Assembly (NCBI GenBank): GCA_002401525.1 | Contig: NVTH01000043.1 | Coordinates: forward strand, 9,376 to 17,220 | Source of the DNA: Moraxellaceae bacterium | GTDB lineage: Bacteria; Pseudomonadota; Gammaproteobacteria; Pseudomonadales; UBA3067 | Reading direction: 5' to 3' | Length of the DNA stretch: 7,845 nucleotides | In this document: positions 6,099 to 7,845 of the stretch, piece after piece | Layout of the letters: every line of letters starts with the position of its first letter | How positions within the stretch are numbered: the stretch's first letter is position 1 | Program-made: the position numbers and the translations under genes | The notes under the pieces: model-generated | The model's input: the letters and a program-made list of their open reading frames with translations, nothing else | The model's database searches: none | What the model was told of the DNA's origin: nothing

Positions 6099-6202
6099 AA
6101 TTCTTCCTACTATATTTTCCTACTATATTTTCCTACTACACTTTCTTACTACATTTCCCTACTGCATTTTCTTACGGCATGTCCCCACTGCATTTTCTTA
6201 CT
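6099..6202 (-). repeat. Eight tandem 13-nt repeats before the DUF1289 gene
   Basis: On the minus strand eight contiguous 13-nt units follow the consensus AGTAGGAAAATGT without a single indel, filling exactly 104 nt. The two units at 6137-6125 and 6124-6112 are identical (AGTAGGAAAATAT); units become more divergent with distance from the gene, and the unit next to it ends in AGAATT. The last unit is joined directly to the Shine-Dalgarno sequence. Several units contain -10-like (TATAGT) or Shine-Dalgarno-like (AGGA) strings. The array occupies the 5' side of the DUF1289 gene and the 3' side of the gamma carbonic anhydrase-like gene. Confidence 0.9.
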
Positions 6203-6247
6203 GCCGGGACTACAAACCCGCTAGCCGCAACACCCTCATATCAGGCG

Positions 6248-6769
6248 TTACTCTGCCACCAAATCCTTTTTGAATCGCTTGAAGTTTTCTACGTAATGGG
6301 AAGCCCCCATCTCCAGCATCATTTTTTGCTGGTCAGAAATCTGCTTCACCACTTTACCTGGAGATCCTAACACCATGGATCCATCAGGAATTACTTTGCC
6401 TTCTGGAATAAGTGCATTCGCCCCAATTAAACAGTTTTTACCAATTTTAGCGCCGTTCAGCACCACGGCATTAATGCCAATTAAGCTATGATCCCCGATC
6501 GTGCAACCGTGCAGCATTACCTTGTGCCCCACCGTAACGCCCTTGCCAATCGTTAAGGGATAACCCATGTCAGTGTGTAGAACCGACAAATCCTGGATAT
6601 TGGATCCCTCACCAATGGTGATAATATCGTTGTCCCCACGCACCACCACGCCAAACCAAATGCTGGCATTTTTCTCCAATACCACGGAGCCAATCACAGT
6701 GGCATTATCCGCTATATAATAATCATCCCCACAAGTCTCAATCCTACGATCCCCCAAACGGTAACGCAT
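6248..6769 (-). CDS. Gamma carbonic anhydrase-like hexapeptide-repeat protein (YrdA/PaaY type)
   Basis: The 173 residues form a left-handed beta-helix of hexapeptide repeats (about 20-135) followed by a C-terminal helix (145-170). Metal-site histidines of gamma carbonic anhydrases are present at 65 (VLHTD), 82 and 87 ([10 protein letters not shown]). The conserved active-site residues Arg44 and Asp46 (VVRGD) and Gln59 (NIQD) are also present. Relatives are trimeric zinc or iron proteins, some with weak or no CO2 hydration activity, so substrate is uncertain. The sequence [19 protein letters not shown] closely resembles E. coli YrdA. The ATG is preceded by GGAGG with a 4-nt gap. The Nudix gene lies 86 nt upstream and the DUF1289 gene downstream on the same strand; co-transcription is likely but a weak internal promoter is possible. 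Confidence 0.93.
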   Translation of the reverse strand: MRYRLGDRRIETCGDDYYIADNATVIGSVVLEKNASIWFGVVVRGDNDIITIGEGSNIQDLSVLHTDMGYPLTIGKGVTVGHKVMLHGCTIGDHSLIGINAVVLNGAKIGKNCLIGANALIPEGKVIPDGSMVLGSPGKVVKQISDQQKMMLEMGASHYVENFKRFKKDLVAE

Positions 6770-6855
6770 ATCGCCTCCACAATTTATTATTTAGTGTTAG
6801 ATTTAGTTTTATTTGAATTTTAGGTTTATATAATTCGCTGACACTGAATTGAGAA
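6770..6855 (-). promoter_or_regulatory. AT-rich spacer with a possible weak promoter for the gamma carbonic anhydrase-like gene
   Basis: On the minus strand TTCTCA (6855-6850), a 17-nt spacer and TATATA (6832-6827) give four matches in each sigma70 box. The following leader is very AT-rich and holds an imperfect 12-nt tandem duplication based on ACTAAAT. No intrinsic terminator is visible after the Nudix gene, so readthrough and local initiation may both occur. Confidence 0.3.
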
Positions 6856-7452
6856 TCAAGATTTTTCCAATTCAGGCTGCGAAAGATTAAAGGTGATGTC
6901 GGCATTAAATGCACGATTAACCAGATCAACAATCATAAACGCGGTCAGCCCCCAAATGACGTAACCGTCATAATGGTATGCGGGGATCACCACCCGCTGG
7001 CCTTTATAATCAATGGTTTTGCTGCGTACATTAGCACCATCGATAAGAAATGACAGGGGCACTTTAAATATACTGTCTAATTCTTGGTAATTGGGCGTTA
7101 GCTTAGCGTTATCGTCCACAATGGCGACGTAGGGAGTCACATTCAAACCTGAACGAGACACCACAGGTTTCAGCTGCCCCACGATCTCCAATACATCTTC
7201 GGCCTGTAATCCCACTTCTTCACGACTTTCCCGCAATGCCGTGGCCAGCAAATTATCATCGGCCTCATCCCACTTTCCACCAGGGAAAGCAACTTCTCCG
7301 GCATGGCTGGATAAATTGGCGGAACGTTTAGTCAAAATTAAATGTGGCTCATCGACGTTTGTCACCCCAATCAATACAGCCGAATGAGGAAGGTCCGGAT
7401 TTCGTACTGGATACTCTTCTCCGGTAATCGCAGCCCGAATGCGTTCTAACAT
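6856..7452 (-). CDS. CoA pyrophosphatase-type Nudix hydrolase (NudL/YeaB family)
   Basis: From the ATG at 7452 the protein has 198 residues, close to E. coli NudL (192). It carries the CoA-pyrophosphatase signature LTKRSANLSSHAGEVAFPGG (40-59), running into the Nudix box GKWDEADDNLLATALRESREEVGL (59-82) with catalytic REsrEE glutamates. Relatives cleave CoA or oxidised CoA to 3',5'-ADP and phosphopantetheine with Mg2+ or Mn2+. The ATG is chosen because GAAGG lies 5 nt upstream and the next residues, LERIRAAI, look like the usual first helix. The open frame extends 33 codons further to a TTG without a clear ribosome binding site; an ATG at 7506 is the other alternative. It heads the Nudix, gamma carbonic anhydrase-like and DUF1289 run. 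Confidence 0.92.
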   Translation of the reverse strand: MLERIRAAITGEEYPVRNPDLPHSAVLIGVTNVDEPHLILTKRSANLSSHAGEVAFPGGKWDEADDNLLATALRESREEVGLQAEDVLEIVGQLKPVVSRSGLNVTPYVAIVDDNAKLTPNYQELDSIFKVPLSFLIDGANVRSKTIDYKGQRVVIPAYHYDGYVIWGLTAFMIVDLVNRAFNADITFNLSQPELEKS

Positions 7453-7594
7453 AAATACCTTCTCATTATATTGCTCATGAAATCTCAACCACTTAGGAGT
7501 CAACATGCTAGACCCCGAGCCAAATTCAGCAAGGCCTAACCACCCCCCCAACAGCCGTCCACACCAGTCATGCTAACACCTACCCGCCTCACAG

Positions 7595-7674
7595 CGCTAA
7601 TGCCCAACACCTCGGAACTGCCCACCAACGGCACGCCCTAGCTTGGGCATTGGCGGGGCATTAAACCCGCCAAT
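7595..7674. repeat. Two overlapping, mutually exclusive inverted repeats
   Basis: Repeat A pairs 7595-7607 (core AATGCCCAA) with 7643-7655 (core TTGGGCATT): 13 pairs, one of them U-G in the plus-strand RNA. Repeat B pairs ATTGGCGGG (7649-7657) perfectly with CCCGCCAAT (7666-7674) around an 8-nt loop. They share 7649-7655, so both cannot form at once. No T run follows either hairpin on either strand. Confidence 0.6.
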
Positions 7675-7787
7675 AGAGCATCAGCCACTTAGCATCGACC
7701 TTAGATTAATCTGGAAGCGAAGCAGAAGAAAATCAAGTCAATCATGATAAAAACTTTTCCTAATTAAAACCACTCCTGCGAGAGAAA

Positions 7788-7812
7788 CCTATAATAGTAT
7801 TTTTATCATAGG
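7788..7812. promoter_or_regulatory. Dyad carrying two opposed -10 elements
   Basis: CCTATAATA (7788-7796) and TATCATAGG (7804-7812) form an inverted repeat with one mismatch and a 7-nt centre. The left arm contains a perfect plus-strand TATAAT (7790-7795); the right arm contains a minus-strand TATGAT (7810-7805). It could be an operator between divergent promoters. Confidence 0.4.
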
Positions 7813-7832
7813 GTTATCGAATTAACGGTCAA
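7805..7832 (-). promoter_or_regulatory. Candidate promoter of the Nudix gene cluster
   Basis: The minus strand has TTGACC (7832-7827), a 16-nt spacer and TATGAT (7810-7805), five of six consensus matches in each box. Initiation near 7798 would give the Nudix gene a leader of about 345 nt containing the overlapping hairpins and a possible 14-codon ORF starting at ATG 7746. Confidence 0.5.
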
Positions 7833-7845
7833 TTATCAGCATGGG

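Larger units (their letters stand above)
7453..7840. other. Gene-free region upstream of the Nudix gene
   Basis: No supported gene lies in these 388 nt on either strand; minus-strand ATG reading frames here are all under about 20 codons. The region contains a G7 tract (minus strand, 7549-7543), two overlapping inverted repeats (7595-7655 and 7649-7674), an 11-nt-offset direct repeat of GGGCATT (7645 and 7656), the 10-nt palindrome AGATTAATCT (7703-7712) and a promoter dyad at 7788-7832. An ATG at 7841 on the plus strand might begin the next gene, but only five bases are visible and no clear Shine-Dalgarno sequence precedes it. Confidence 0.5.

Noticed and set aside
6099..6202. CRISPR array
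   Set aside because: Units are contiguous and 13 nt long with no spacers, and no cas genes are nearby.
6082..6273. Plus-strand open frame over the 13-nt repeat
   Set aside because: It is a low-complexity translation of the repeat (Phe, Leu, Tyr, Thr-rich) without signs of coding.
7703..7746. 14-codon leader peptide (ATG at 7746, minus strand) before the Nudix gene
   Set aside because: Its AGGA lies about 12 nt from the ATG and there is no codon bias pointing to attenuation by a given amino acid; kept only as a remark.

Overview
The window is a chromosomal housekeeping neighbourhood of a gammaproteobacterium. The orders rpsP-rimM-trmD and ffh next to a ypjD-type gene and a CorB/CorC-type gene, together with high similarity of Ffh, S16, TrmD and YfjD-like residues to the Escherichia coli proteins as remembered, point there. 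Gene order resembles that of the Pseudomonadales, Cellvibrionales and Oceanospirillales; I cannot name the genus. There are no phage genes, transposases, CRISPR arrays, tRNAs or rRNAs.

Left part, minus strand (1-3384): ffh (SRP protein), a 441-nt spacer, then rpsP (S16), rimM (16S/30S maturation) and trmD (tRNA m1G37 methyltransferase, cut by the left edge). The spacer holds a strong sigma70-type promoter with a GC-rich discriminator and a leader of about 250 nt with hairpins. Together these genes serve ribosome assembly, tRNA modification and co-translational membrane targeting.

Middle, plus strand (3734-5890): an eight-helix YpjD/CcsA-like membrane protein, then a CNNM-CBS-CorC_HlyC transporter-type protein with its own likely promoter. 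The second gene ends in a perfect palindrome that also covers the 3' end of the converging gene.

Right part, minus strand (5905-7452): a CoA-pyrophosphatase-type Nudix hydrolase, a gamma carbonic anhydrase-like protein and a small four-cysteine DUF1289 protein, probably at least partly co-transcribed. Upstream of the Nudix gene (7453-7845) is a gene-free region with competing hairpins, a short G tract and a dyad carrying two opposed -10 elements.

I see no convincing new multi-gene system. The feature the genes do not explain is that most spacers over about 80 nt carry short imperfect direct repeats with periods of 11-16 nt. The clearest is eight 13-nt units directly before the DUF1289 gene, and another lies upstream of ffh. 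At least two genes, and probably a third, start at TTG.
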